From Rhodovibrio salinarum DSM 9154 (GTDB taxonomy: Bacteria; Pseudomonadota; Alphaproteobacteria; Kiloniellales; Rhodovibrionaceae), in assembly GCF_000515255.1 (NCBI RefSeq), contig NZ_KI911559.1, forward strand, positions 1,754,824-1,818,823: a DNA stretch of 64,000 bases, written 5' to 3'. The notes beneath the pieces were generated by a model. It worked only from the letters and a program-made list of their open reading frames with translations, had not been told where the DNA came from and ran no database searches. The translations under genes and the position numbers were made by a program. Below, in pieces: positions 8,696 through 19,424 of this stretch; within the stretch, counting starts at the first letter, position 1; each line of letters opens with the position of its first letter.

Positions 8696-9976
8696 ATGAC
8701 CGACAGCACCCCCGACGGCGCCGTGTCTGGCACGGGCGCCCGCAACCCCGAAGCGACCACCTACCGCCCGGAAACCCAGGAGCAGTTGGTCGACCTGATG
8801 ACCTGGGCGGCGAGCGCCGACGCGCCGCTGGAACTGAGCGGATCGGGCAGCAAGCGCGCGCTTGGCCGGCCGATGCAGACCCAGGCCGGCCTGTCGCTGA
8901 CCGCCTTTTCCGGCATCGAATTGTACGAGCCGGAGGAACTGGTCCTGAAGGCCGGGGCTGGTACGCCGATGGCGGAACTGGTCGCGGAGTTGGCGAAGCA
9001 CCACCAGGCGTTCGCGTTCGAGCCGCCGGATCTGGCGCCGCTGCTGGGTGCACCGGCCGGGCAGGGGACGCTGGGCGGCACGGTTGCCTGCAATCTGGCC
9101 GGTCCGCGCCGGGTCAAGGCCGGGGCGGCGCGCGATCACTTCCTGGGCTATGCCGGTGTGTCCGGCCGGGGCGAGGCGTACAAGTCCGGCGGCCGGGTGG
9201 TGAAGAACGTCACCGGCTACGACCTGTGCAAGCTGATGGCCGGCTCCTACGGCACGCTGACCGCGATGACCGAGATCACCATGAAGGTCCTGCCCGCCAG
9301 CGAGGCGACGCGCACCGTGCTGCTGACCGGTTTGGACACCGGCGAAGCGGTGCAGGCGCTGACCGCCGGCCTGACCTCCAGCTTCGAGGTGTCTGGCGCG
9401 GCGCACCTGCCGGCCGGCATCGCGCCCTATAGCAGGGTGTCGGATATCGCTGCCGCGCATACGAGCGTGACGGCGCTGCGCCTGGAAGGCCCGCCCAAGT
9501 CGGTCGAACACCGCGCACGCAAGGTGGCGGAGGTGGTGCAGGGCTTCGGCGCCACGTCCGACCTGCTGGATGAGGCGAGCCAAGCCTTGTGGGCCGAGAT
9601 TCGCGACGTGCGCCCGTTCGTCGGGCTGGACGGCATGGCCGTCTGGCGGATTTCCGTGCCGCCGGCGCAGGGACCGGACGTCGCCGCGCGGCTGTCGCTG
9701 CTCGATAGTCGCGCGCAGTACTACCTGGACTGGGGCGGCGGGCTGATCTGGCTCGCGGTGCCGGAAGGCACCGATGCCTTCGTAGAGGGGGTGCGCGGCG
9801 CCGTGGGGGCCACGGGTGGTCACGCCACCCTGATCAAGGCCTCCGAGCAGGTCCGCGCGGCCGTGCCGGTGTTCCAGCCACAGGATGCCGGTCTGGCGGC
9901 GTTGACGAAGAACCTCAAGAACGGCTTCGACCCCAAGCGCCTGCTCAACCCCGGGCGCATGTACGCCGGCGTTTAA
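8696..9976 (+). CDS. glcE: Glycolate oxidase subunit GlcE
   Basis: Encodes 426 residues, the second FAD-binding-type subunit of glycolate oxidase. It has LELSGSGSKRALGRP (PP-loop position), GGTVACNLAGPRRVKAG, KSGGRVVKNVTGYDLCKLMAGSYGTLTAMTE and the C-terminal LLNPGRMY, which are GlcE hallmarks. It begins 7 bases after glcD, and the frame extends upstream into glcD, but the ATG at 8696 fits the family N-terminus. Needed with GlcD and GlcF for activity in Escherichia coli, where loss of any one abolishes it. Confidence 0.94.
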   Translation: MTDSTPDGAVSGTGARNPEATTYRPETQEQLVDLMTWAASADAPLELSGSGSKRALGRPMQTQAGLSLTAFSGIELYEPEELVLKAGAGTPMAELVAELAKHHQAFAFEPPDLAPLLGAPAGQGTLGGTVACNLAGPRRVKAGAARDHFLGYAGVSGRGEAYKSGGRVVKNVTGYDLCKLMAGSYGTLTAMTEITMKVLPASEATRTVLLTGLDTGEAVQALTAGLTSSFEVSGAAHLPAGIAPYSRVSDIAAAHTSVTALRLEGPPKSVEHRARKVAEVVQGFGATSDLLDEASQALWAEIRDVRPFVGLDGMAVWRISVPPAQGPDVAARLSLLDSRAQYYLDWGGGLIWLAVPEGTDAFVEGVRGAVGATGGHATLIKASEQVRAAVPVFQPQDAGLAALTKNLKNGFDPKRLLNPGRMYAGV

Positions 9977-10015
9977 CCTCGACCAAGCGTCAACGCGGGA
10001 GCTTTTAGCGAGCCC

Positions 10016-11350
10016 ATGCAGACCCACTTCTCGCTCGCCCAGCTGGCCGATTCCGATACGCAGGACGCCAACGACATCCTGCGGCTGTGCACGCACTGCG
10101 GTTTCTGCACGGCGACCTGCCCGACGTTCGTGCTGTTGGGCGACGAGCTGGATAGTCCGCGCGGGCGGATCTACCAGATCAAGAACATGCTGGAATCGGG
10201 CAAAACGCCGGATGACAAGACGGTCACCCATCTGGACCGCTGCCTGACCTGCCTGTCCTGCATGACCACCTGTCCGGCGACGGTGAACTACGCCCACCTG
10301 CTGGAACACGGGCGGGAGTACATCAACGAGCACTACACCCGGCCGCTGCCGGACCGCGCGTTGCGCCGATTGCTGCAGCTGGTGCTGCCCTATTCGGGAC
10401 GTTTCCGCGCCGCGCTGCTCGGCGCGCGGCTGGCCCAACCGTTCGCGTCCCTGATGCCCGGACGGCTGAAGACGCTGGTCGGTATGGCGCCCAAGGAATT
10501 GCCGTCGCCCAGCTGGGTCGACAGACCGCAGGTCTTTCCGGCCGAAGGGCCGCGGCGCGCGCGTGTTGGACTGCTCGCCGGCTGCGCGCAGAAGGTCGTG
10601 AACCCGTCGATCAACGAGGCGACGGTCCGCCTGTTGAACCGCCACGGCGTCGAGGTGGTGGTGACCAAGGAGCAGGGGTGCTGCGGCGCGCTGGTCCAGC
10701 ACATGGGCGATACCGAGGACGCGCAGACGCAGGCCAAGGCGAACATCGCCGCCTGGACTCGTGAGATGGACGGCGAGGGGCTGGATGCCGTGATCATCAA
10801 CACGAGCGGTTGCGGCAATACCGTGAAGGACTACGGCTTCCTGTTCCGCCACGACGAGGCCTGGCGTCCGGAGGCCGAGCGGGTGCAGGCGATCGCCAAG
10901 GACGTTACCGAATTCATGAGCGAGTTCGGCCTGAACACCCCCGTGCGCCAGCCGGACCTGCGCGTGACCTATCACGCCGCCTGCTCGCTGCAGCACGGCC
11001 AGGGCGTCACCAAGGCGCCGAAGACACTATTGGGCGCGGCGGGCTTCCAGGTGAAGGACGTACCGGAAGCGCACATCTGCTGCGGCTCCGCGGGCACCTA
11101 CAACCTGCTGCAGCCGGAGATCGCCAGCCAGCTGCGCGACCGCAAGGTCGCCAACATCGGCAAGACCCGGCCCGACGTGATTGCCGCCGGCAACGTCGGC
11201 TGCATGACCCAGATTCAAAGCGGCACCGACGTTCCGGTCGTGCACACCGCCGAGCTGCTCGACTGGGCGACCGGCGGTCCCGTGCCGAAGTCCCTGGAAG
11301 GCCGCGAGATTCCGGAAAAGCCGGCGCCGCAGAAGGCGGCGGCGGAGTAG
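10016..11350 (+). CDS. glcF: Glycolate oxidase iron-sulfur subunit GlcF
   Basis: Encodes 444 residues with two N-terminal 4Fe-4S motifs (CTHCGFCTATCP near residue 27 and CLTCLSCMTTCP near 78). Two CCG domains follow: QGCCGALVQHMG and, toward the C-terminus, HAACSLQHG with ICCGSAGTYN. These carry electrons from GlcDE flavin to the membrane quinone pool. A 39-base spacer separates it from glcE. Last gene of the operon; the next gene is convergent. Confidence 0.95.
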   Translation: MQTHFSLAQLADSDTQDANDILRLCTHCGFCTATCPTFVLLGDELDSPRGRIYQIKNMLESGKTPDDKTVTHLDRCLTCLSCMTTCPATVNYAHLLEHGREYINEHYTRPLPDRALRRLLQLVLPYSGRFRAALLGARLAQPFASLMPGRLKTLVGMAPKELPSPSWVDRPQVFPAEGPRRARVGLLAGCAQKVVNPSINEATVRLLNRHGVEVVVTKEQGCCGALVQHMGDTEDAQTQAKANIAAWTREMDGEGLDAVIINTSGCGNTVKDYGFLFRHDEAWRPEAERVQAIAKDVTEFMSEFGLNTPVRQPDLRVTYHAACSLQHGQGVTKAPKTLLGAAGFQVKDVPEAHICCGSAGTYNLLQPEIASQLRDRKVANIGKTRPDVIAAGNVGCMTQIQSGTDVPVVHTAELLDWATGGPVPKSLEGREIPEKPAPQKAAAE

Positions 11351-11437
11351 AGTCGCGGCGCCGGCCCGCCTTTTGGCTTCCTTCGAGATGGCCCATCGAC
11401 CGCGTCTCGACCCATGCCAATGGCTGATCGTAGGGGC

Positions 11438-12538
11438 TTAGTCTCGCTGTAGCCACGCGCACGCGGCCTCGAAGGTCTCCAGCGACCGGCGCAGCACCGC
11501 GTGGCGCCAGTCCGTGTCCTCGGGCACGAAGACGCGGCTTAGCTCGGCCTTGATGCGTTGGCCGGTCTCGCTCTCCAGCGTGCCGTCCGGGGCGTGCAGG
11601 TGCAGCCAGTTGTCCGCGCGCAGGGCGCGGCGCACTTCCGGGGTGGGTTCGCTGCCAAATTCGAGGGCGCAGGCCACCAGGTCGCGCCCCGGCAGGCGCC
11701 GCTCGATCGCTTCCAGCGCGGTGCCCGGCAGTTCGGTCGCCACCGAATTGCCCAGTGTGGGGCAGGCGAAGTCGTCGCCGAACGCGGCCTGGACGTTGCG
11801 GTAGGCGCTTCCCTTGGGATCGTGCATCACGATCCGCTCGCCGTGACCGTAGGGCCCTAGCCCGGTATGCAAGTCGACCACCGCCACCCTTCGGGCCTTC
11901 GCCAACGCCCCGTCGATCGCGGTTTCCAGCGTGCGTCTGGACCACACCGGGGCGGTGCCGCCGTAGAAGATGCCGTCGGGATGCTGGTACTGCCCGCCGG
12001 AGATCGCCTTCTGCAGGACGTGCGTGCCGTGCGCCTCCATAAAGCGTTCCATCGCCGCGTCGCCGCGCTGGATCGTTTCCTCGGTCCAGTCGCGCGGGCA
12101 GATCTCGGGGAACAGTTCCTCATATCCCGGATTCTTGGGGTGCGGCTGATCGTGGTCGACGAAGTTGCGGTTCAGGTCGACGTTGCCCTCGGTCACCCGC
12201 CGGGTCCAGGCATAGCCGTAAGGGTTGAGGGCATGGATCTGCAGTAGCGCCACGTCCTCCGGCAGCTTGCCAGTCTGCAGCCAGGCTAGCTGCGCAGCGG
12301 TGCCGGGGTAACCTTCCGTGCCGTGGGTGCCGGAGATCGTTACCAGCACCCGGTCGGCCTCGCGCGGGCCATGCCAGGCGAGATCGGTGAACACCGGGTT
12401 GCCGTCGGGGGCGTTGACCGGGTTCATCACCTCTTCCAGCGTGCCGTTGTGGTCGCGGCTAGCACGCAGAAAACGGCTGCGCGCGTCGCGGTAATCGTGC
12501 GGGAAGACCTGCTCCGGGGTGGGATCGCGATCGCTCAT
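11438..12538 (-). CDS. DUF2817 / M14-like zinc carboxypeptidase family protein
   Basis: Encodes 366 residues. ISGTHGTEGYPG (about residues 68-79) supplies the HxxE zinc ligands of the carboxypeptidase fold, followed by ALNPYGYAWTRRVTEGNVDLNRNF and VVDLHTGLGPYG with the third histidine. These identify DUF2817, an M14-related family without well-studied substrates. No signal peptide is visible, so it probably acts in the cytosol. It ends opposite glcF and is divergent from the TPR gene at 12656. A generic peptidase or amidohydrolase role is inference. Confidence 0.8.
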   Translation of the reverse strand: MSDRDPTPEQVFPHDYRDARSRFLRASRDHNGTLEEVMNPVNAPDGNPVFTDLAWHGPREADRVLVTISGTHGTEGYPGTAAQLAWLQTGKLPEDVALLQIHALNPYGYAWTRRVTEGNVDLNRNFVDHDQPHPKNPGYEELFPEICPRDWTEETIQRGDAAMERFMEAHGTHVLQKAISGGQYQHPDGIFYGGTAPVWSRRTLETAIDGALAKARRVAVVDLHTGLGPYGHGERIVMHDPKGSAYRNVQAAFGDDFACPTLGNSVATELPGTALEAIERRLPGRDLVACALEFGSEPTPEVRRALRADNWLHLHAPDGTLESETGQRIKAELSRVFVPEDTDWRHAVLRRSLETFEAACAWLQRD

Positions 12539-12655
12539 GGTGCTGGTGGACTCACCCTGACTGGTTGAAGACGGGCAAGGGTTGTGGCCGGTCCGGCGGC
12601 TCGATCGTCGTTTTCCGGCTGGTCAGCGCCCGTCGGCGCGCCATAATCGAAAACT

Positions 12656-13222
12656 ATGCGACGGCTCTCAACACCTGCCTTGATCTTGTCACTTCTGGCC
12701 GTGGCGCTGTTGGCCGTGATGCCGGCCCGGTCGGATCAGGACGACCCGCGCCTGGACCGGCTGTTCGACCGGCTGGAAAGCGCAACCAGCCGGGGGCAGG
12801 CGCAGGTGCTCGCTTCACGCATCTGGTCGATCTGGTTCCAGCATCCCAATGGCTATATCGAGGCGCTGCTGCGCCAGGGCCGGGAAGCGCTGCAGGATGA
12901 CGACCTGGCGGGCGCCTACATCGCCTTCGACGATGTCGTGCGCAAAGCCCCCGACTTCGCGGAGGCGTGGAACGCCCGGGCCACCGTGAACTACCAGATG
13001 GGCAACTACGAACGGTCGCTGGCCGACATCCGCCGGACCCTGACGCTGGAGCCGCGCCACTTCGGCGCGCTGTCCGGGCGCGGGCTGTGCTACCTCGCCC
13101 TCGACCGGCCGGAACAGGCATTGACGGCGTTCGAGGCGTCGCTTGCAATCCATCCCTACCAGCCGGGCGTGAAAGCTCAGGTCCGTCAGCTCCAGGCCGA
13201 ACTCGACGCTCGTGATCTCTAG
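12656..13222 (+). CDS. Exported tetratricopeptide-repeat protein
   Basis: Encodes 188 residues. A signal peptide (MRRLSTPALILSLLAVALLA, cleavage probably after PARS) is followed by TPR-like helices. The clear repeats are AYIAFDDVVRKAPDFAEAWNARATVNYQMGNYERSLADIRRTLTLEPRH and FGALSGRGLCYLALDRPEQALTAFEASLAIHP. It is therefore likely a periplasmic scaffold for protein interactions. It stands alone between divergent and downstream unrelated genes; function unknown. A second exported TPR protein is encoded at 23554-24426. Confidence 0.75.
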   Translation: MRRLSTPALILSLLAVALLAVMPARSDQDDPRLDRLFDRLESATSRGQAQVLASRIWSIWFQHPNGYIEALLRQGREALQDDDLAGAYIAFDDVVRKAPDFAEAWNARATVNYQMGNYERSLADIRRTLTLEPRHFGALSGRGLCYLALDRPEQALTAFEASLAIHPYQPGVKAQVRQLQAELDARDL

Positions 13223-13401
13223 GCGCGGGAGCTGCCCACGCCCGCATGCCACCCATGCACGCGCTGGTTAGCCGCAGTCGTGTAGGGACGTTAGCTTACC
13301 TGCAGAGCTAGCTGGACTTCTGCGCCCCTTGATGGCGTTCGTTTGGCCGGCTGAACGGCCATCCAGCGTGCCGGCAACACGACCAAGAGTACTAAGACCA
13401 G

Positions 13402-14316
13402 ATGCGCGACGAGAAACTGATCGGTGGCGCGTACGCCGTCGCGGCGTTCGGCAGTTGGGGCGTGTTGCCCCTGTACTTCCACGTGCTCAGGCACGTGCCC
13501 GCGTTGGAGATTCTCTCGCACCGGATCGTCTGGTCGGTGGTCCTGCTTGCCGGTCTGTTGACGGTCCTGCGTCGGTGGCAGGGCGTTCGCGCGGCTCTGG
13601 CGGACCCGCGCACGCGGCTGATGCTGATGGGCTCGACGCTCTTTATCTGCGTCAACTGGCTGACCTTCATCTGGGCCGTTTCGGCCGAGCGGGTGATGGA
13701 AATCTCGCTCGGCTACTACATCAACCCGTTGGTCAACGTCGTGCTCGGCGTCCTGGTCCTGCGCGAGCGGTTGAGCCCGGCGCAGGGGGTGGCGGTCGCG
13801 CTGGCGACGATCGGGGTCGCCAACCTGGCGTTCCAGACGACAGGGCTGCCGTGGCCGTCGCTGGTGGTGGCGCTGTCGTTCGGCTTCTACGGCCTGATCC
13901 GCAAGACCACCAACGTGGAGTCGATCGAGGGGTTGTTCCTGGAAACGCTGTTCATGGGGCCGTTTGCGCTCGCCTTCCTGCTGTGGATCGGGGCGATCGG
14001 TACAGGCAGCTTCACCGCAGCCGGCCCGGGACAGGCGCTGCTGTTGGTGGCGGCCGGGCTGGTCACCTCGCTGCCGCTGATCTGGTTCACCAGCGGCGCG
14101 CGGCGGATCAGCTACATCGCCGTCGGCTTCTTCCAGTATCTGGCCCCGACGGGACACTTCTTGCTGGCGGTGTTCGCGTTCGGTGAGCCGTTCTCGGTCG
14201 ATCACGCCGTGACCTTTGCTTTCATCTGGACGGCGCTGGCGATTTTCTCCGCCGATCGCTGGCGTCAGGCAACGCGCGCGCGGCGGGAACGGCGTGCCGG
14301 GGCAGCGGCCGAATGA
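13402..14316 (+). CDS. rarD: RarD-type EamA transporter
   Basis: Encodes 304 residues with about ten hydrophobic segments arranged as two EamA repeats. The N-terminal GGAYAVAAFGSWGVLPLYF and EILSHRIVWS, then INWLTFIWAV and ISLGYYINPLVNVVLGVLVLRERLS, match RarD closely. RarD was named for chloramphenicol sensitivity, but its substrate is not settled. It precedes the menA-like gene by 43 bases on the same strand, so co-transcription is possible. Confidence 0.88.
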   Translation: MRDEKLIGGAYAVAAFGSWGVLPLYFHVLRHVPALEILSHRIVWSVVLLAGLLTVLRRWQGVRAALADPRTRLMLMGSTLFICVNWLTFIWAVSAERVMEISLGYYINPLVNVVLGVLVLRERLSPAQGVAVALATIGVANLAFQTTGLPWPSLVVALSFGFYGLIRKTTNVESIEGLFLETLFMGPFALAFLLWIGAIGTGSFTAAGPGQALLLVAAGLVTSLPLIWFTSGARRISYIAVGFFQYLAPTGHFLLAVFAFGEPFSVDHAVTFAFIWTALAIFSADRWRQATRARRERRAGAAAE

Positions 14317-14359
14317 CCACATTGCGTACGCGGTTTGGATGTGGTCTAGGCTCGGTCGC

Positions 14360-15325
<966 letters not shown>

Positions 15326-15379
15326 CGGGGCGCTTTCGGGGCCCGATCATCGGTCTGCGTGTTGGGCGGAACGAGTATC

Positions 15380-16291
15380 TCAGGCGGGGCTGTGGAAGCG
15401 CAGATCGACGCCAAGGTCCTTCAGCATGCCAGCGATGGGATCACGCTCCCGTTGGCGCAGGGCCCGGCTGATGCCGCCGGCCAGGGTGCTGGCGGCCCAC
15501 GCAAGGTAGTCCTGGCCGGTCTCGCGTACCAGCAAGTTCAGGTTCGCCTTTGGCAGGGCGGGAAGCTGCGTTTCGTCGTGCCAGTGTCCAAGAGACGCGG
15601 TGAGCTGCGCGGACATGATGGTGATCCCGCCGTTTTTCAGCTCGCAGAACATCTCGTCGAGATTGTCGAATATCAGGTGACGCTCTACCCGGAAGGGGGC
15701 GCTTTGGACCGCGGCCATGGCCAGAGCCGAGTAGAGGCAGCCGCGGGGAAGGGAGACCAGGCGGATGTCGCCGCGCCTTGTCGACAAAGGGCTGCATCCT
15801 GCCCAGCCGAGGTCTAACCGCCAGGTGCGGGTGGCCTGCTGCAGCGGCTGCGTGGTGGCGGCGATCCCAAGGTCGATCTCGCCGGCCTCGAAGGCCTGCA
15901 GGACGTTGTGGGAGGTCATCGAGACGATTTCGATATCGCGTTCCGCCAAGGGATCGAGCCAGGTCTTACAGGTGAGCCAGAGGTCCTCTGGAATCCCGAC
16001 CCGGAGCCGTTCATCAGGCATTTGGCGAAGGGCGTCGACGCGTTGCTCGAACGCATCCAGCAGGGCGTTGGCGGCCTGGACCAGCTGCTCCCCGCGGGCG
16101 GTGAAGTGCACCCCGCCGCGTCGGTGGTGCAGCACCTGAAATCCGACCGCGTCCTCGACCGCGTCGATCTGCTGGCTGATGGCCGGCTGCGTCCGTCCGA
16201 TTTGCCGGGCGGTTTCGGACATGCTGCGGGTCCGATGCAGCGCCTCCAGCGTCAAGACATGACGGAACGACAGTTTTGCGAGATGGGACAC
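15380..16291 (-). CDS. LysR-family transcriptional regulator
   Basis: Encodes 303 residues. The N-terminal winged helix-turn-helix (VLTLEALHRTRSMSETARQIGRTQPAISQQIDAVEDAVGFQVLHHRR) fits LysR proteins, with the usual S-R/Q-PAxSxQI recognition helix. A periplasmic-binding-protein-like effector domain occupies residues about 95-300. The gene follows a DMT transporter on the same strand by only about 20 bases, so it probably is co-transcribed with and may govern that transporter. Effector unknown. Confidence 0.88.
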   Translation of the reverse strand: MSHLAKLSFRHVLTLEALHRTRSMSETARQIGRTQPAISQQIDAVEDAVGFQVLHHRRGGVHFTARGEQLVQAANALLDAFEQRVDALRQMPDERLRVGIPEDLWLTCKTWLDPLAERDIEIVSMTSHNVLQAFEAGEIDLGIAATTQPLQQATRTWRLDLGWAGCSPLSTRRGDIRLVSLPRGCLYSALAMAAVQSAPFRVERHLIFDNLDEMFCELKNGGITIMSAQLTASLGHWHDETQLPALPKANLNLLVRETGQDYLAWAASTLAGGISRALRQRERDPIAGMLKDLGVDLRFHSPA

Positions 16292-16310
16292 GCTCTTGCC
16301 TCCGTCTGTA

Positions 16311-17249
16311 TCAGTCTGGCCGCTTCCGGACGGCTACCAGGACCTTCAGGCCGATCGAGGCCATCAAGATCGCGACGCCCACGGTCTTGGACACCGTCAT
16401 GGGCTCCCCCAAGAACAGACTGCCAAGAAAAATACCCATGATCGGGGTCATCAGGAAGAAGGACGCGGCCTGGTTCGCCGTCAAGACGCTCAGAAGGCGG
16501 AACCAGAGTGCTATCCCGAAAATCGACCCCAGAAACACGAGATAAAGCAGTTCCGGCAGCGCCCGGGCGATGGCCGTCCAGCCTGGTGGTGTCTCCAAAG
16601 CGAGCGACACAACCATCAGCACCAGCCCCGAGACCAGAAATTGGGGGCCGCAGATATCGAGGAAGTTGTGCGCGGTCACGATCCGCTTGACCAGCGTGTT
16701 GCCCAGCGCAAGCGCGGCCACGGCGACCAGGAGCACGATCGCCGCCGCTGCGTAGGACTCCGGGTCTAGGTGCTGGCTGCTGTGGCGATCCAGTACTGCG
16801 ACGCCGACCCCGATCATCCCCATGACGACGGCGATCCCTTCGATCAGAGAAGCACGCTCCCGCAGGACCAGGAAGGCCGCCGGAATTGTCAGCAGCGGCA
16901 GCGAGGAGACGACGATGTTGACGACCGAGGTCGGGATGGCTGTCAGTGCCCAGTAAGCCGCGCCCAGGTAGACGGCCTGGGACAGCAGCCCGGCGATCAG
17001 GATCGTGCGCCGCGTTGCCGGAGAAGACTGACGCCAGAGCTGGATGGCGGCGGCGCCGCGCACTGCCAGCAGCAGTCCTCCAGAGACGCTCAAGCGGATC
17101 GCCGCCAGCATGATCGGGGGAATGTCGGGCAGGGCGAAGCGGGTCACCACGAAGGAGAGCGACCAGATCAGGGCGAACAGTGTGCCCCCGAGGGCCGCCC
17201 AGAGCCCGGTTGTGGTGGCCCTTGAGTACGTGTTGGGGAATGACCGCAT
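16311..17249 (-). CDS. DMT-superfamily EamA transporter
   Basis: Encodes 312 residues with about ten TM segments in two EamA repeats. Features include ALIWSLSFVVTRFALPDIPPIMLAAIRL at the start and the repeat end ALTAIPTSVVNIVVSSLPLLTIPAAFLVLRERAS. The second repeat ends LLSVLTANQAASFFLMTPIMGIFLGSLFLGEP. The family exports amino acids and other small metabolites. It lies directly upstream of the LysR gene, in the same orientation. Substrate unknown. Confidence 0.85.
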   Translation of the reverse strand: MRSFPNTYSRATTTGLWAALGGTLFALIWSLSFVVTRFALPDIPPIMLAAIRLSVSGGLLLAVRGAAAIQLWRQSSPATRRTILIAGLLSQAVYLGAAYWALTAIPTSVVNIVVSSLPLLTIPAAFLVLRERASLIEGIAVVMGMIGVGVAVLDRHSSQHLDPESYAAAAIVLLVAVAALALGNTLVKRIVTAHNFLDICGPQFLVSGLVLMVVSLALETPPGWTAIARALPELLYLVFLGSIFGIALWFRLLSVLTANQAASFFLMTPIMGIFLGSLFLGEPMTVSKTVGVAILMASIGLKVLVAVRKRPD

Positions 17250-17488
17250 GGAACGGGAAACCTCATCGGCTGCAAGCCGCGCGTGGAACGGCCCGGATGA
17301 CAGCCGGTGAGGCTTCGAGGTGAGGGGCAGTACAAGCTTTCCGGCGCCAGCGTGACCCCGGCCATAAAGCGCGGCGGCTGCGTGTTCTGGGTTGTGCCGC
17401 GGTTATGGCCGGGCGGGTCGCCGAAGCGAAATTGATTTTCCTTATTCCGATCCGGCAGGACGCGTATGGATCGGTTGGGCCAGCGTGC
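17250..17488. other. Intergenic region between clc and the EamA gene
   Basis: About 240 bases between the stop of the chloride channel and the start of the EamA gene on the minus strand. It likely carries the EamA promoter. No convincing hairpin or RNA gene is visible. Confidence 0.4.
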
Positions 17489-19276
17489 TTATGCGTGGAA
17501 GTGCTGCATCACGGAATCGGCGATGCGGTCCTTGCCGACGACGCCGATGACATGGCGGGACTGTGCCTCTGTCCGGCCGTTCGGCATGACCAGGGCGTAG
17601 TGGCCATCCTGGTCGCTCATCCGCTGCAGGACGTCGTGCAGGATGTCGTCGCGCTCGGCCAGCACCCAGGCGCGGCTGGCCAGCTCGCCAAGGGTGGCGT
17701 CGGTCTGCACGCCCTCGCTGGAGCGCAGGACGCGGCTGACGCGGACCACCCCGACCGCTTCGTCACCGTCGGTGACCAGGATGAAGTGCTTGTCGGTGTC
17801 GAAGCCGAGCGTCTCCAGCGCGGTCTCCAACGTCATCTCCGCGGGCAGGACGGCGAAGGCATCGTCCATCACTTCGGCGGCGTGACGCACCAGGAACATG
17901 TTGGTGTGCCGCTGCTTGGGAATGTGCTTGCCGCGCCAGGCGAGCTTGATGGTGTAGATATTCTCCGGCGACAGCCACCGGCGCACGCCGATCGACAGGG
18001 CAACCGCGATCACCATCGGAACGATGATGTTGTAGTCGCGGGTCATCTCGAAAACCATGACGATCGCCGTCATCGCCGCGCCACTGGCGCCGCCGACCAC
18101 GGCCGCCATGCCGACCATGGCGAATTCCACCGGGGAGGCATCGAATCCGGGCAGCCAGTTGAGCGCGATCGCCAGCGCCGCCCCCAGCGTCGTGCCCATG
18201 AACAGGGATGGCGAGAAGATTCCGCCGGAAGCGCCGGACCCGAGCGACAGCGTGGTCGCCGCCAGCTTGGCGACGAACAGGATCGCCATCAACTGGAAGG
18301 TCGCCAACTCGTTGTGCAGGACCGCGCTGATCGTGCCGTAGCCAGTGCCCTGGATGAAGTAGTGCCCGTAGCTCTGCGCCAGCAGGTACATCATCGTTCC
18401 GACGATCAGCATGCCGACGGCGTGGCGCAGATAGTGATTCTTGAAGTAGTGGTCGAATACGTCTTCAAGAGCGGAGAGCACGCGGATGAAGGCGAAGGAC
18501 GCCAGCCCGCACAGCAGCCCTAGCAACGTGAAGCCGGCGAGATCGCTGAAATTGATGCCCTGGAAGGCCGCTTCCTGGGCGATTGGCACGATGAACGCGG
18601 GATCGATGCCGAAAAAGAGCCGCCCGATATAGGTCGCCGTGGCGGTTGCGATCACCACCGGCAGGAACGTCCGGCTGGAGACCTCCGGGAGCATCAGCTC
18701 GATCGCGAACATCACCCCGCCCAAGGGGGTGTTGAAGGTCGCCGCGATGCCGGCCCCGCCACCGGCGGCGATCAGGGTGATCCGCTGCCAAGTCGGCAGG
18801 CGCGTCAGTTGCCCCATCGTGGAGCCGAATGACGAGCCGATCTGGATGATCGGCCCTTCGCGCCCGACAGCGGCGCCGGAGCCGATCGACAGCGCCGAGG
18901 CGAGCGACTTCGCAATCGCAACGACCGGGCGGATCTGCCCCTCGCGGTGGTAGATCGCGTCCATCACCTCCGGGACACCATGGCCGCGTGCCTCCGGCGC
19001 GAAGGTCTGGGTCAGCCAGACCACGCCCAGACCGCCGATCACCGGAACCAGGATGACGAACGGCCCCCACGGGCCGAGCGGCATCAACGCTTCGGCGTCG
19101 TAGACCACATCCAGCTTACCGGCGAAGAAGAGGTTGTGCAGAACTGCGATCAACATTCGGAAGGCAAGCGCGCCGATCCCGGTCACGATCCCAACAAGGA
19201 ACGCGAGGCCGGCGAGCGTAACCAGTCCGACTTGGCGACTTCCGTCTGTTTGTTCCGTCATGCTGTTCCGCAGCAT
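17489..19276 (-). CDS. ClC-family chloride channel/antiporter with CBS domains
   Basis: Encodes 595 residues. The ClC core spans about residues 15-440. It has GSGAAVGREGPIIQIG with the gating glutamate of GREGP, and the GIFSPSLFMG anion-site motif. The C-terminal 130 residues form a CBS pair (MTLETALETLGFDTDKHFILVTDGDEAVGVVRVSRV). It exchanges or conducts chloride across the inner membrane. A hairpin (ATGCTG/CAGCAT) spans both possible start codons, at 19276 and 19261, so the start is uncertain. A CLC-ec1 type proton glutamate could not be placed with confidence. Confidence 0.92.
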   Translation of the reverse strand: MLRNSMTEQTDGSRQVGLVTLAGLAFLVGIVTGIGALAFRMLIAVLHNLFFAGKLDVVYDAEALMPLGPWGPFVILVPVIGGLGVVWLTQTFAPEARGHGVPEVMDAIYHREGQIRPVVAIAKSLASALSIGSGAAVGREGPIIQIGSSFGSTMGQLTRLPTWQRITLIAAGGGAGIAATFNTPLGGVMFAIELMLPEVSSRTFLPVVIATATATYIGRLFFGIDPAFIVPIAQEAAFQGINFSDLAGFTLLGLLCGLASFAFIRVLSALEDVFDHYFKNHYLRHAVGMLIVGTMMYLLAQSYGHYFIQGTGYGTISAVLHNELATFQLMAILFVAKLAATTLSLGSGASGGIFSPSLFMGTTLGAALAIALNWLPGFDASPVEFAMVGMAAVVGGASGAAMTAIVMVFEMTRDYNIIVPMVIAVALSIGVRRWLSPENIYTIKLAWRGKHIPKQRHTNMFLVRHAAEVMDDAFAVLPAEMTLETALETLGFDTDKHFILVTDGDEAVGVVRVSRVLRSSEGVQTDATLGELASRAWVLAERDDILHDVLQRMSDQDGHYALVMPNGRTEAQSRHVIGVVGKDRIADSVMQHFHA

Positions 19277-19398
19277 AACTTTCTATCGGGCAATATTCCA
19301 CCGGACGGAAAGGTGGGGTGCATGTAATGCATAGCTATCGAGCGGTATCAGTGTACCAGGAGCCGCAAGAGAACCTTGCAGTAACTTGGTGCTCCGGC

Positions 19399-19424
19399 GT
19401 GTCAGGGGGCTGGGCCCCTGACAC
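19399..19424 (-). terminator. Hairpin downstream of pyk
   Basis: A perfect 10-bp stem GTGTCAGGGG / CCCCTGACAC (arms 19399-19408 and 19415-19424) with a 6-base loop, about 120 bases beyond the pyk stop. There is no T tract on either strand, so termination is plausible but not certain. Confidence 0.45.

Noticed and set aside
8585-10996. Very long reading frame on the strand opposite glcE/glcF
   Set aside because: High-GC codon bias leaves long open frames opposite true genes; the composition (RQH-rich, no domain) and the strong conservation of GlcE and GlcF on the plus strand show it is a shadow. The same holds for frames opposite acxB, pyk and tolB.
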